Origin: Cellvibrionaceae bacterium
Lineage (GTDB): Bacteria; Pseudomonadota; Gammaproteobacteria; Pseudomonadales; Cellvibrionaceae
Length of the DNA stretch: 13,362 nt
Assembly: GCA_021151615.1 (NCBI GenBank)
Contig: JAGKXA010000113.1
Location: 1 to 13,362 of the forward strand
Direction: 5' to 3'
Shown one piece after another: positions 6,579 to 13,362 of the stretch. Both the position numbers and the translations under genes were made by a program. Positions within the stretch are counted from its first letter, which is position 1. Each line of letters opens with the position of its first letter. The notes under the pieces were generated by a model that was not told the origin of the DNA, did not search any database, and worked only from the letters and a program-made list of their open reading frames with translations.

Positions 6579-8774
6579 TTATTGAATCCTCTCCCAAACC
6601 GTAACCTCAGAAAGCGTATGCTGAAATTTGCGTTTGGTTTCGCGGATTACAAAAGGTACTTCCTGAGGCCCTTGAACCAAGCGGAAATGCTTGCCGAGGT
6701 GCGCTTTTAATCCATCGAGTGTGGTAAAGCTTTCACCGTCTTTTTTGAACCCGCCAATCCAATCTTCACGCGGAGTATGCTCAGTAAGCCAAGTGTAAGG
6801 GGAAGTTAGCATGAGTATTCCCCCGACATTCAGACGTTCATGAATGGAGCCGAGGAACTTGGCGGGATTGTAAAGGCGATCTATCAAGTTGGCAGCGAGA
6901 ATAAAATCGTAACCGGTGAAAATGGTTTTCAGGTTGCAGGCGTCGCCTTGCAAGAATTCCACTTTGCTCCTGGTTTCTGCCAGACCTAAATCGGCAAGTG
7001 AACGGGATTTGTAGGAAACCAGTTCGCCCTCATCGGCGAGCGTGTAACGCAAGGTTTCACCGCTGGCCAGTTGAACACCGACATTAATAAAACGCGCAGA
7101 GAAATCCACGCCGGTGACATGGTTAAAATATTTTGCCAACTCAAAAGTAGCGCGACCGGTGGCGCAACCCAAATCCAGCGCTGTGCGTTTGGGTTTATCC
7201 ACTAATGCGGTGATTGCCAAATCAACCAGCGCTTTGGAAAAATTTGGCACACCGAAATATTCATCACCGTAATGGAATTCAGCATACTCGGAGACTAACT
7301 TGTCGGTTTCGTAGTAGGAACTGGGCACGGGTTTTATCTCTCCGGAAACAACATAACGGAAACCCGCATGTTGGAAAAAGTGGCGACGAAATGCATAGCG
7401 CGATGAACGCAAACTCTCATTGCCGCAGGAAATCCACGAGCCGCCTTTAATTAAATTATGGCGCTCGTCGAAAGTGGGGGTAGTGAAATCATCGTAAATC
7501 GCGTGAACTTCAAAACCATCGAAAGGATAGATAGGTGTTTCAGTCCATTGCCACACATTGCCGACCACATCAAAAAATTCGCCATGGGCAAAATGATTAA
7601 CGGGGCAAGATGAAGCGCCATGATCCAAATGAAGATTGGAATTAGCGGCTTTTTCCGTTAAATCACTGAGGCCAGCTACATCATACAGACGATACCACTC
7701 ATCTTCCGTGGGCAAACGCACGGCCATACCGGTTTCGGATTTTTTCCAATTACAAAACGCTTTGGCTTCGTGGTAATTCACCTCTACCGGCCAATCCCAA
7801 GGCATGGGAACTTCTTCGGTCATTAAACGCAAATGCCAGCCGTTGGTTTTCTTCACCCAAAAAGTGGGATGTTGCGCACGGGTAAAACCCAGCCAACCTT
7901 TCCCTTCCTCTTCCCAATTGTGCGCGTTGCGATAACCACCCGCTTCCACAAATTGCAAATACTCCTGGTTACTGACTAAATATTTTGCCGCTTCAAATTC
8001 GGGAATATCTGCCTCATGTATTCCATATTCATTGTCCCAGCCGTAAAACGGATCGTTTTTATCTTTTGCCAAACGCACCTGCCCTGCACCCACCTTTACC
8101 AGTTCATTTTGCGGCGCTACTCCAGTGATACGATTGGGCTTCCAATTGGGTGAATTTTTTACAAATTCCAATTTGTGCTGGCGAATCAATACTGACGAGG
8201 TTTCAAGATGGATGCGCTCATGCTCAATGCCCATGATGATTGCCCACCAGGGGTTATTCCAATCCACAGGCAATTGCAGTGGTGCATTGTCGATCAAATC
8301 CAGAACCAGCACGCGCACCTGATTACGGTAGGCTTTTACTTCAGCGGGCGTTGGCCATTGGTAATTGGCCTCGTTGAGATCGTCCCAACTCATTTCATCC
8401 ACACCGACAGCAAACATGGATTCAAAACGGTGATTCAAACGTTCGTTAATCATGCGCGTAAGCAGCAATTTATTAACAAAGAAAGTCGCCGTGTGGCCGT
8501 AATAAAAAATTAACGGATGACGCAGTGAAATTGGCTTGGTGTAAAACGCCTGCTCGTTGGCGAGGCATTCAAACAGGGATTCGTAGGTATTGAAGGTATC
8601 CAGAAAATAGTTGCGCAACCGCCGACGTAGGTTAGCTTCATCGCCTTCGCGCAAATTGGGTGTTCTGGAAAACAAAGGCGTGCGAGTTAAGAGTTTCTCT
8701 TCCGGTACAGCATCAACAGATACCGACCGGGATTCAACGGCGGATTTGCGCAAAAGGGATTGTCCTGAATGCAT
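6579..8774 (-). CDS. ovoA: OvoA: 5-histidylcysteine sulfoxide synthase fused to a 4-mercaptohistidine N1-methyltransferase
   Basis: This 731-aa bifunctional enzyme of ovothiol biosynthesis has three regions. A DinB-like N-terminal domain (about 45-205) carries the iron-binding triad H94 (YYGHTA), H185 and H189 (EHERIHLETSS). A sulfatase-modifying-factor (FGE/EgtB-like) domain spans about 225-478, with DVVGNVWQWTETPIYPFDGF at 402-421 and KGGSWISC...HAGFRYV ending near 475. Y416 is a candidate active-site tyrosine. A C-terminal SAM methyltransferase runs about 505-731, with motif I LDLGCATGR at 533-541 and GVDFSARFI at 555-563. The iron domain uses O2 to join cysteine sulfur to C5 of histidine as the sulfoxide. 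After C-S cleavage by OvoB, the methyltransferase N-methylates 5-thiohistidine to ovothiol A. The length and domain order match OvoA rather than EgtB. The ATG at 8774 has AGGAG 8 nt upstream. It is monocistronic in appearance. Confidence 0.95.
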   Translation of the reverse strand: MHSGQSLLRKSAVESRSVSVDAVPEEKLLTRTPLFSRTPNLREGDEANLRRRLRNYFLDTFNTYESLFECLANEQAFYTKPISLRHPLIFYYGHTATFFVNKLLLTRMINERLNHRFESMFAVGVDEMSWDDLNEANYQWPTPAEVKAYRNQVRVLVLDLIDNAPLQLPVDWNNPWWAIIMGIEHERIHLETSSVLIRQHKLEFVKNSPNWKPNRITGVAPQNELVKVGAGQVRLAKDKNDPFYGWDNEYGIHEADIPEFEAAKYLVSNQEYLQFVEAGGYRNAHNWEEEGKGWLGFTRAQHPTFWVKKTNGWHLRLMTEEVPMPWDWPVEVNYHEAKAFCNWKKSETGMAVRLPTEDEWYRLYDVAGLSDLTEKAANSNLHLDHGASSCPVNHFAHGEFFDVVGNVWQWTETPIYPFDGFEVHAIYDDFTTPTFDERHNLIKGGSWISCGNESLRSSRYAFRRHFFQHAGFRYVVSGEIKPVPSSYYETDKLVSEYAEFHYGDEYFGVPNFSKALVDLAITALVDKPKRTALDLGCATGRATFELAKYFNHVTGVDFSARFINVGVQLASGETLRYTLADEGELVSYKSRSLADLGLAETRSKVEFLQGDACNLKTIFTGYDFILAANLIDRLYNPAKFLGSIHERLNVGGILMLTSPYTWLTEHTPREDWIGGFKKDGESFTTLDGLKAHLGKHFRLVQGPQEVPFVIRETKRKFQHTLSEVTVWERIQ

Positions 8775-8804
8775 CGTTAAAACTCCTGATGTGTCCTATC
8801 TGTT

Positions 8805-8845
8805 AGGTGACAAGGAGGCGCGTAAAGCCCCCGCAGGCGACAAGG
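8805..8845. repeat. Two 11-bp direct repeats 30 nt apart upstream of ovoA
   Basis: AGGTGACAAGG at 8805-8815 and AGGCGACAAGG at 8835-8845 differ at one base and are spaced 30 nt start to start, close to three helical turns. They lie 31-71 nt upstream of the ovoA start, where a regulator could bind. I see no convincing -35/-10 pair nearby. Function is inferred from position only. Confidence 0.4.
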
Positions 8846-8901
8846 TTTTACAGAGATGCACTAACGGCCCCAAAGTTACAAAAACAGAGTCGCAAGATTT
8901 A

Positions 8902-9762
8902 TCAACCCTGATGGTGACCTACGTAATCTTTGGCAAATTGCCAGGCAACCCGGCCACTGCGTGCACCACGTGTTCTATGCCACAAGAGCGCGGCGTCCCG
9001 GGCATTATCGCCCCAGGCACCACCCAGTTTTGTCACCCAATAATGAGCCGCTGCCAAATAATCATCCTGACTGAAGGGGTAAAAACTCAACCAAAGACCA
9101 AAGCGCTCGGACAAGGAGACCTTCTCTTCAATACTGTCGTTAGGGCGAACCTCTCCATCTTCATAGCTGACCACATCCAGGTTGTCGCGCATTTTTTGCG
9201 GTAACAGATGGCGCCGGTTACTGGTGGCATAGAACAACATATTCGCAGTCGGCGCGGAAATAGATCCATCCAACACCGATTTCAATGCTTTATAGCTGAT
9301 CTCGCCCTCTTCAAACGACAAATCATCGCAAAAGATGATGAACTTTTCCGGCCGCTCGCCAACCAGATCCACTATATCGGCCAGATGCAACAAATCCGTT
9401 TTGTCCACCTCAATGATTTTTAAGCCCTCGCTGGCAAATGCCGTCCAGGCCGCTTTCACCAGGGTGGATTTACCAGTACCCCGGGCACCAGTCAGCAACA
9501 CGTTGTTTGCCTGCCGCCCGGTCACAAATTGGCGGGTGTTGCGCACTATTGATTCTTTTTGGGTGTCGATATTTTTCAACGCGTCCAAATCTACATAGTG
9601 CGGATGCTTCACCGCCTGCAAGTAGCCAGAACCCTTAGTCCCCACCCGCCAACGAAATGCAGTCGCAGACCAATCCACATTCGTCAAAACCGGCGGCAAC
9701 AAAGTTTCCACACGGATTACCAGTTGTTCGAGTCGATTTATAAACTGATCAAAATCTGCCAC
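8902..9762 (-). CDS. DUF815 family AAA+ ATP-binding protein
   Basis: This 286-aa cytoplasmic P-loop ATPase belongs to the DUF815 family, whose cellular role is not established. An N-terminal helical region (1-55) precedes the conserved YVDLDALKNIDTQKE segment, which typically leads into the ATPase core of this family. Walker A is GARGTGKST at 92-100, Walker B is FIIFCDDLSFE at 141-151, and sensor 1 is ATSNRRHLLP at 179-188. The C-terminus has an arginine-rich helix (WHRTRGARSGRVAWQF) resembling an AAA+ lid/sensor-2 region. Length is normal. The start is GTG at 9762, preceded by AAGGG about 7 nt upstream. It is divergent from a response regulator across about 117 bases and lies 127 bases upstream of ovoA on the same strand. 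Confidence 0.9.
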   Translation of the reverse strand: MADFDQFINRLEQLVIRVETLLPPVLTNVDWSATAFRWRVGTKGSGYLQAVKHPHYVDLDALKNIDTQKESIVRNTRQFVTGRQANNVLLTGARGTGKSTLVKAAWTAFASEGLKIIEVDKTDLLHLADIVDLVGERPEKFIIFCDDLSFEEGEISYKALKSVLDGSISAPTANMLFYATSNRRHLLPQKMRDNLDVVSYEDGEVRPNDSIEEKVSLSERFGLWLSFYPFSQDDYLAAAHYWVTKLGGAWGDNARDAALLWHRTRGARSGRVAWQFAKDYVGHHQG

Positions 9763-9879
9763 GCTAAAGCCCTTCGGTTATAAAAAAATCCAGCTACCCC
9801 CAGTAAAAGGTTACTAGCCATAAAACGAGACTGGTCTATATTGAAAGAAGTTTCATTTATGCACAAGTTAAGGCCGATT

Positions 9880-10548
9880 ATGTTTACCAAACTGGAATTA
9901 CAGGTTATCGGGCAAACGCTCACCCAGAAGCGTGACTGGATAGCCAAGAACATTGCAAATGCTGAAGGCAACACAAAAACGCAAATGGAACAAACCCTGC
10001 AAATAATAGAATCCGCTTTACAAAAAATTACAGCGCAGCTGCGGCCACCCCCTACCGAAAAATCGTCCGTTAATCACTACATTTCCGAAAAATCAGTTTC
10101 TCCTATTCGTCAGGCAGCACTAAGCCGCCGACTTGAACTAACCCCCGGGCAAATAAGGGCCCTGATCGTAGACGACGACCAACTCATCTGCGAATTGGTG
10201 AGCGCCTATTTACATTCCGCTGGGATTATCTTGGTAGATTTTGCCAATGACGGCATGAGAGGCATTAGCTTGATGTACGATGCCAACCCGCCCTATGACC
10301 TGGTGTTGTGTGATTGGAATATGCCAGAAAAATCCGGCATAGAAGTTCACAATGCAATGCGTGCCGCCGAGCGATATGTGGGAACTGTATTTATGCTGGT
10401 AACGGCTGTGACTGAAGCCAAGCAAATTCGCTCAGCAATTGAAGATGGTGTAGATGATTACGTCGTAAAACCCATCGAGCAGGATAAATTAATTAAAAAG
10501 ATTGCGCGTTTTTTTCCGAATGTAAAAATGGATGCTGCAGGCGAGTAA
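9880..10548 (+). CDS. Orphan response regulator with a C-terminal CheY-like receiver domain
   Basis: This is a 222-aa protein from the ATG at 9880. A receiver domain fills about residues 92-213. The acidic pocket is IVDDDQ (D98-D100), the phosphoacceptor is D145 in LCDWNMP, the switch Thr is T175 in LVTA, and the conserved Lys is K197 in VKPI. The first 55 residues are predicted helical and Gln/Lys-rich (MFTKLELQVIGQTL...), followed by a Pro/Ser-rich linker. There is no DNA-binding or enzymatic output domain, so signalling is probably by protein-protein contact. No histidine kinase lies next to it. Three starts are possible: TTG 9841 (overlaps a TATATT box), ATG 9859, and ATG 9880. I prefer 9880 because TAAGG lies 6 nt upstream and the N-terminal helix begins there; 9859 remains possible and would add 7 residues. 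Confidence 0.85.
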   Translation: MFTKLELQVIGQTLTQKRDWIAKNIANAEGNTKTQMEQTLQIIESALQKITAQLRPPPTEKSSVNHYISEKSVSPIRQAALSRRLELTPGQIRALIVDDDQLICELVSAYLHSAGIILVDFANDGMRGISLMYDANPPYDLVLCDWNMPEKSGIEVHNAMRAAERYVGTVFMLVTAVTEAKQIRSAIEDGVDDYVVKPIEQDKLIKKIARFFPNVKMDAAGE

Positions 10549-10564
10549 CATTGCTATACCCCTC

Positions 10565-10593
10565 AAAAAATAAGGGCTTGATAAATCAAGCCC
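10565..10593 (-). terminator. Rho-independent terminator of the SMC-like ATPase gene
   Basis: GGGCTTGA at 10574-10581 pairs with TCAAGCCC at 10586-10593 around a 4-nt loop. On the minus strand the hairpin is followed by TTATTTTTT (10573-10565), a good U-tract. It lies 40 nt past the ATPase stop. A second TCAAGCCC at 10601-10608 could form an alternative stem. On the plus strand it sits 26 nt after the response regulator stop but lacks a T-run. Confidence 0.8.
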
Positions 10594-10632
10594 CTACAAA
10601 TCAAGCCCAAACATAAATTCAATAAATTTAGT

Positions 10633-13362
10633 TTAACCGGTTTCCACTTCCGCCAAAAAATCCAATGCGGCTTGTTGGCGAATGGCTTTGCGGTGGTTGG
10701 CCATAAGTTTGATAATTTTTTCCTGGTCACACACTTGACGATCCAACATCACACGGGTTTTTAATTCACCCATGGGTTCAGCAGTTGGGCATTTGCTGAA
10801 GACAAACTGGTTGGATATCAAATCCATAAAGGGCCCTGACTTACTGCTCGGCATAATAAATAACAGCTGCAACCCCAGGCTTTCGGTCAAGTAATTGATC
10901 ACTTCGCGCGAGCGGTGTTCATCCATTTTGGAGAAAGCTTCATCCACCAGTACCATACGCAAATGGCTGTTGCCTTCGTTAAAGCGAAACGCAGACGTAA
11001 TTGCCGCACTGCGGATAATATACGCCGGTGTTTCCAGCTGACCACCGGAACCCGTACCGTATTGGCTGAGCGCAATCGGCGCTTTGCCTTCCGGTTCTTT
11101 GTAAATTTCATAGCGGCGATAATTACGATAGTCAGCAATGCGACTTAATTCGCGCAAGGCTTTCTGCTCATCCTCATCCAGCAACATAGTCATCAAACGC
11201 TCGCGCACTTTTTGATGCTTGTCATCCAGTTTCATGGTGAACAGGGTTTCATTTTCATCGCTACCAGCGGTTGGGCTGTCCATTACCGCTTTAAAGAATT
11301 GCCAATACTCCTTGTACTCAGGCACCCAATCCCAATCGAAACGGAAACGTTCGCGGTCAGCACCAAAGCGATGGTGCTCCAACTCCTTGTTTAAATCCTC
11401 CAGGATTTTCTTGCCGTCGTTAATCGCTTGATAAATAGAGTGGCAGAGGTTACTGACAAAGGCATTGTTAAAACTTTCACGCAGGGATTCAATTTCTTTA
11501 TGGCGCTGCGCGAGGATATGGTTTTTATCGCGATTATAAAGCGCATCAAACTGCCGACGAATTTCACAAATAGCACGGAAGTTCTGGCTACCCAGATCAT
11601 CGTTGTAATCCACATTAAACAAAATGGAATCGCTGCTGGAACAGAATTGGTTATGTATCATAGCCGCCTGCTGCAAGCGATGCAGAATGGTTTTTAATTC
11701 TGCGCTAACACCGGCAAGCTGGGTATCAAAATACTGGGCACTGAATTGGGTAAGTGACTCATCTGCTCCTTGCAAACGCGCATCCGCATCAAACTCGGGC
11801 CAGAGGGCAGTAATTGCCTGCACATTGGTTTCACAATTCTCGGCAATTGCCAGGTTTTTATCTTGCTCTGCATCCAACTTGTGGCATTGGTTATCGGCCA
11901 GTTTTAATTCTGCGCGGCAATCTACCTGGGTATTATTTAATTTTGCATACTGCTCATTTTGCGCCTGCAAGCGCTGGTTTAATTCCGCAAGTTCCATTTC
12001 CAGCGCTTTGGTATCGCTTAAATCCAGTTGCTGCAATTTGGCTTCAATCGCCTGAATACGCGTTTGCGCATTGAGCATCGCCTGCAGGGATTCGGCATAA
12101 GCAAGCGGCTTTAATTTATCAACTGCCAGCAACAATTCCTGTACTTCTTCAGCTTGTTGGCCAGCAGCTTGCCATTCTGCAACCAAATCGTGGAATTCAT
12201 TGCGTTTTGCTTCCAACGCACGCTCACGCGCGCCCTGGCCAAAGACCAATTCTGATTCAGGCATGTCGCAACGGAACATGGCATAGTTACCGGAACCCAT
12301 CGCATCTTTGGTAATGCCACGGCGTGTATTTTTTAATTCCTTGGCATTTTCCACGCGCTGCACATTACCGTAGCTCGCTTTTATATAGGCCTCGGCAGTA
12401 GCATGCGCAAAGCTCATAATTTGAATGATGGAATTGCTGGCAAGGTCATTCAACTTTTCCAAATCCTTGCTGGCTTTATCGCCCTGAATGACGCGCGCGC
12501 GATTGCCCTGCCCACTCATATTGCGCACGATTGAAATAGCGTCCGCTTCAAACTCTGGCTCTACAATAATGCCGAATCGCGCAGCGCCTATGTAACCTTC
12601 AATAGCAGCTTGCCATTCACGATCCTGCACTTCCACATAATCGCAGAGCACGCGTGCATCAGCTTTCGGGCACTGACTATTAATCGCATCCAACGCGGCA
12701 CGCACAAATGCCGGGTAGCTAACCTGTTTGGTTTCCAGTGTTTGAATTTCGCGGCGCTTGATATCGATACTTTTCTGCAAGCGCTCAGACTGGGCTTTAC
12801 GTTTATCCCGCTCCTGAGCCAATTGATCGCGCAAATGCACACGTCCTGCTGCTGCCTCAAACAAACTTGCATAAAATGCGTTGTGATGTTTTTGCACATC
12901 CAGGCTGGCTGTAAGCTGTTCATCCAGGGGGTGCGCTTGAATCCAGTCGCGATTAAGCAACTGGTGAATATCTTGCACAGGTGAATCTGTGCAAATAGCC
13001 TTGATCAGATTGCCAAGGTTGGACTCTTTAAACGCTGGTAAATCCACACTGATTGAAGTTTGTTTGAGCGCCTGCTGCAATTGTTGCGCAGCTTCCATAT
13101 TAATTTGCAATTGCTGGTGTTGCTTGCGCAGCTCAGGCACTTGCGCCTGGATTAATTTTTCCTGCGCGTGTTTTTCCTGTTCCAATTGATCTTTGTCACG
13201 CAATGCTGGCACACCCAAGCGACGAGCGGTAGCGGCCAAAATCAGTTGATTGATTTCTTCGCGTTGCGCTTCGCAGGCAGCCAGGGCTTGTTGATTGCTG
13301 GCTGAGGTTTCACGCAACAACTGCTGTTTATGCTTGGCTTCCAGGTAGTGTTGCTGTGAGTC
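10633..13362 (-). CDS. SMC/MukB-like ATPase, JetC (COG4913, YPO0396) type, 5' end cut by window edge
   Basis: The reading frame is open to the end of the window, giving 909 visible codons of a protein that is probably 1,100 aa or more. The TTG at 13318-13320 is internal, not the start. Visible parts, numbered from the first codon, begin with Gln/Glu-rich coiled coil (about 1-95). A hinge-like domain follows at about 242-365 (WQAAIEGYIGAARFGIIV), then a second coiled-coil stretch (about 385-520, 600-665). The C-terminal ATPase lobe has the ABC signature YGTGSGGQLETP near 768-779 and Walker B MVLVDEAFSKMD at 803-814 (D807, E808). The Walker A half is outside the window. No CxxC zinc hook is seen, which argues against SbcC/Rad50. 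The lobe resembles the SbcC_Walker_B domain of JetC, the SMC subunit of Wadjet complexes that extrude and help cut plasmid DNA. The JetC call is moderate because jetA and jetB are not in view and no jetD follows. Confidence 0.8.
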   Translation of the reverse strand, partial: DSQQHYLEAKHKQQLLRETSASNQQALAACEAQREEINQLILAATARRLGVPALRDKDQLEQEKHAQEKLIQAQVPELRKQHQQLQINMEAAQQLQQALKQTSISVDLPAFKESNLGNLIKAICTDSPVQDIHQLLNRDWIQAHPLDEQLTASLDVQKHHNAFYASLFEAAAGRVHLRDQLAQERDKRKAQSERLQKSIDIKRREIQTLETKQVSYPAFVRAALDAINSQCPKADARVLCDYVEVQDREWQAAIEGYIGAARFGIIVEPEFEADAISIVRNMSGQGNRARVIQGDKASKDLEKLNDLASNSIIQIMSFAHATAEAYIKASYGNVQRVENAKELKNTRRGITKDAMGSGNYAMFRCDMPESELVFGQGARERALEAKRNEFHDLVAEWQAAGQQAEEVQELLLAVDKLKPLAYAESLQAMLNAQTRIQAIEAKLQQLDLSDTKALEMELAELNQRLQAQNEQYAKLNNTQVDCRAELKLADNQCHKLDAEQDKNLAIAENCETNVQAITALWPEFDADARLQGADESLTQFSAQYFDTQLAGVSAELKTILHRLQQAAMIHNQFCSSSDSILFNVDYNDDLGSQNFRAICEIRRQFDALYNRDKNHILAQRHKEIESLRESFNNAFVSNLCHSIYQAINDGKKILEDLNKELEHHRFGADRERFRFDWDWVPEYKEYWQFFKAVMDSPTAGSDENETLFTMKLDDKHQKVRERLMTMLLDEDEQKALRELSRIADYRNYRRYEIYKEPEGKAPIALSQYGTGSGGQLETPAYIIRSAAITSAFRFNEGNSHLRMVLVDEAFSKMDEHRSREVINYLTESLGLQLLFIMPSSKSGPFMDLISNQFVFSKCPTAEPMGELKTRVMLDRQVCDQEKIIKLMANHRKAIRQQAALDFLAEVETG

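Noticed and set aside
8611..9204. 197-aa plus-strand ORF covering the ovoA-DUF815 spacer
   Set aside because: It overlaps the start of ovoA and the end of DUF815 on the opposite strand and has no recognisable domain; the real genes explain the sequence.
9841..9843. TTG as the start of the response regulator
   Set aside because: It overlaps a TATATT box at 9837-9842 that may be the promoter -10, and better ATG starts follow at 9859 and 9880.
10574..10608. Three copies of an 8-bp TCAAGCCC/GGGCTTGA element as a possible CRISPR or repeat array
   Set aside because: The copies form a terminator hairpin plus one extra arm; there are no regular spacers and the unit is far too short.
11624..12055. 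143-aa plus-strand ORF rich in Cys, Ser and Ala
   Set aside because: It is the antisense shadow of the Gln/Leu/Glu-rich coiled coil of the SMC-like ATPase.
13318..13320. TTG as the start of the SMC-like ATPase
   Set aside because: The frame stays open for 14 more codons to the window edge, no ribosome site is seen, and the N-terminal Walker A half would be missing.

Overview
The window is gammaproteobacterial chromosomal DNA of moderate GC. The mix of families (OvoA, DUF815 ATPase, PatB-type lyase, PaiB-like flavoprotein) and the codon use suggest a Cellvibrio-like marine or soil organism, but that placement is inference. No rRNA, tRNA, CRISPR array, transposase or phage gene is visible. Twelve protein genes are supported, nine on the minus strand, plus one short possible remnant.

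Layout. At 29-340 (-) is a small orphan ORF whose N-terminus resembles the leader of DUF4157/eCIS-core proteins. A PatB/MalY-type PLP C-S lyase follows at 429-1592 (-), then a 303-base spacer and a cytoplasmic class-3 lipase at 1896-2903 (+). The lipase converges on a minus-strand group: a PaiB-like FMN-binding protein (2930-3568), a membrane-anchored protein of unknown function (3693-4427) and a GNAT acetyltransferase (4462-4917). The converging 3' ends share one hairpin, which contains the paiB-like stop codon in its stem.

Upstream, 5093-6438 (-) looks like a three-gene operon. It encodes a TetR/NemR-like repressor, a YciI-family protein and a small membrane protein with degenerate PAP2 motifs, with 25-nt gaps. 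It is headed by a sigma70-like promoter whose -10 box lies between the two arms of a perfect 18-bp inverted repeat, a strong candidate for an autoregulatory operator.

The centre holds ovoA (6579-8774, -), the bifunctional 5-histidylcysteine sulfoxide synthase/N-methyltransferase of ovothiol biosynthesis. A REP-like palindrome lies downstream of it, and two direct repeats 30 nt apart lie upstream. A DUF815 AAA+ ATPase (8902-9762, -) comes next, divergent from an orphan receiver-domain response regulator (9880-10548, +).

The right end is a large SMC/MukB-like ATPase of the JetC/COG4913 type (10633 to beyond 13362, -), cut by the window edge so that its Walker A half is not visible. It ends at a Rho-independent terminator and no jetD-like nuclease follows it. 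If its missing upstream neighbours are jetA and jetB, this is the 3' end of a Wadjet-type anti-plasmid locus with a non-standard order or a missing nuclease. This is the best candidate for an unusual system here. The OvoA plus C-S lyase pairing and the TetR operator are the next most interesting.
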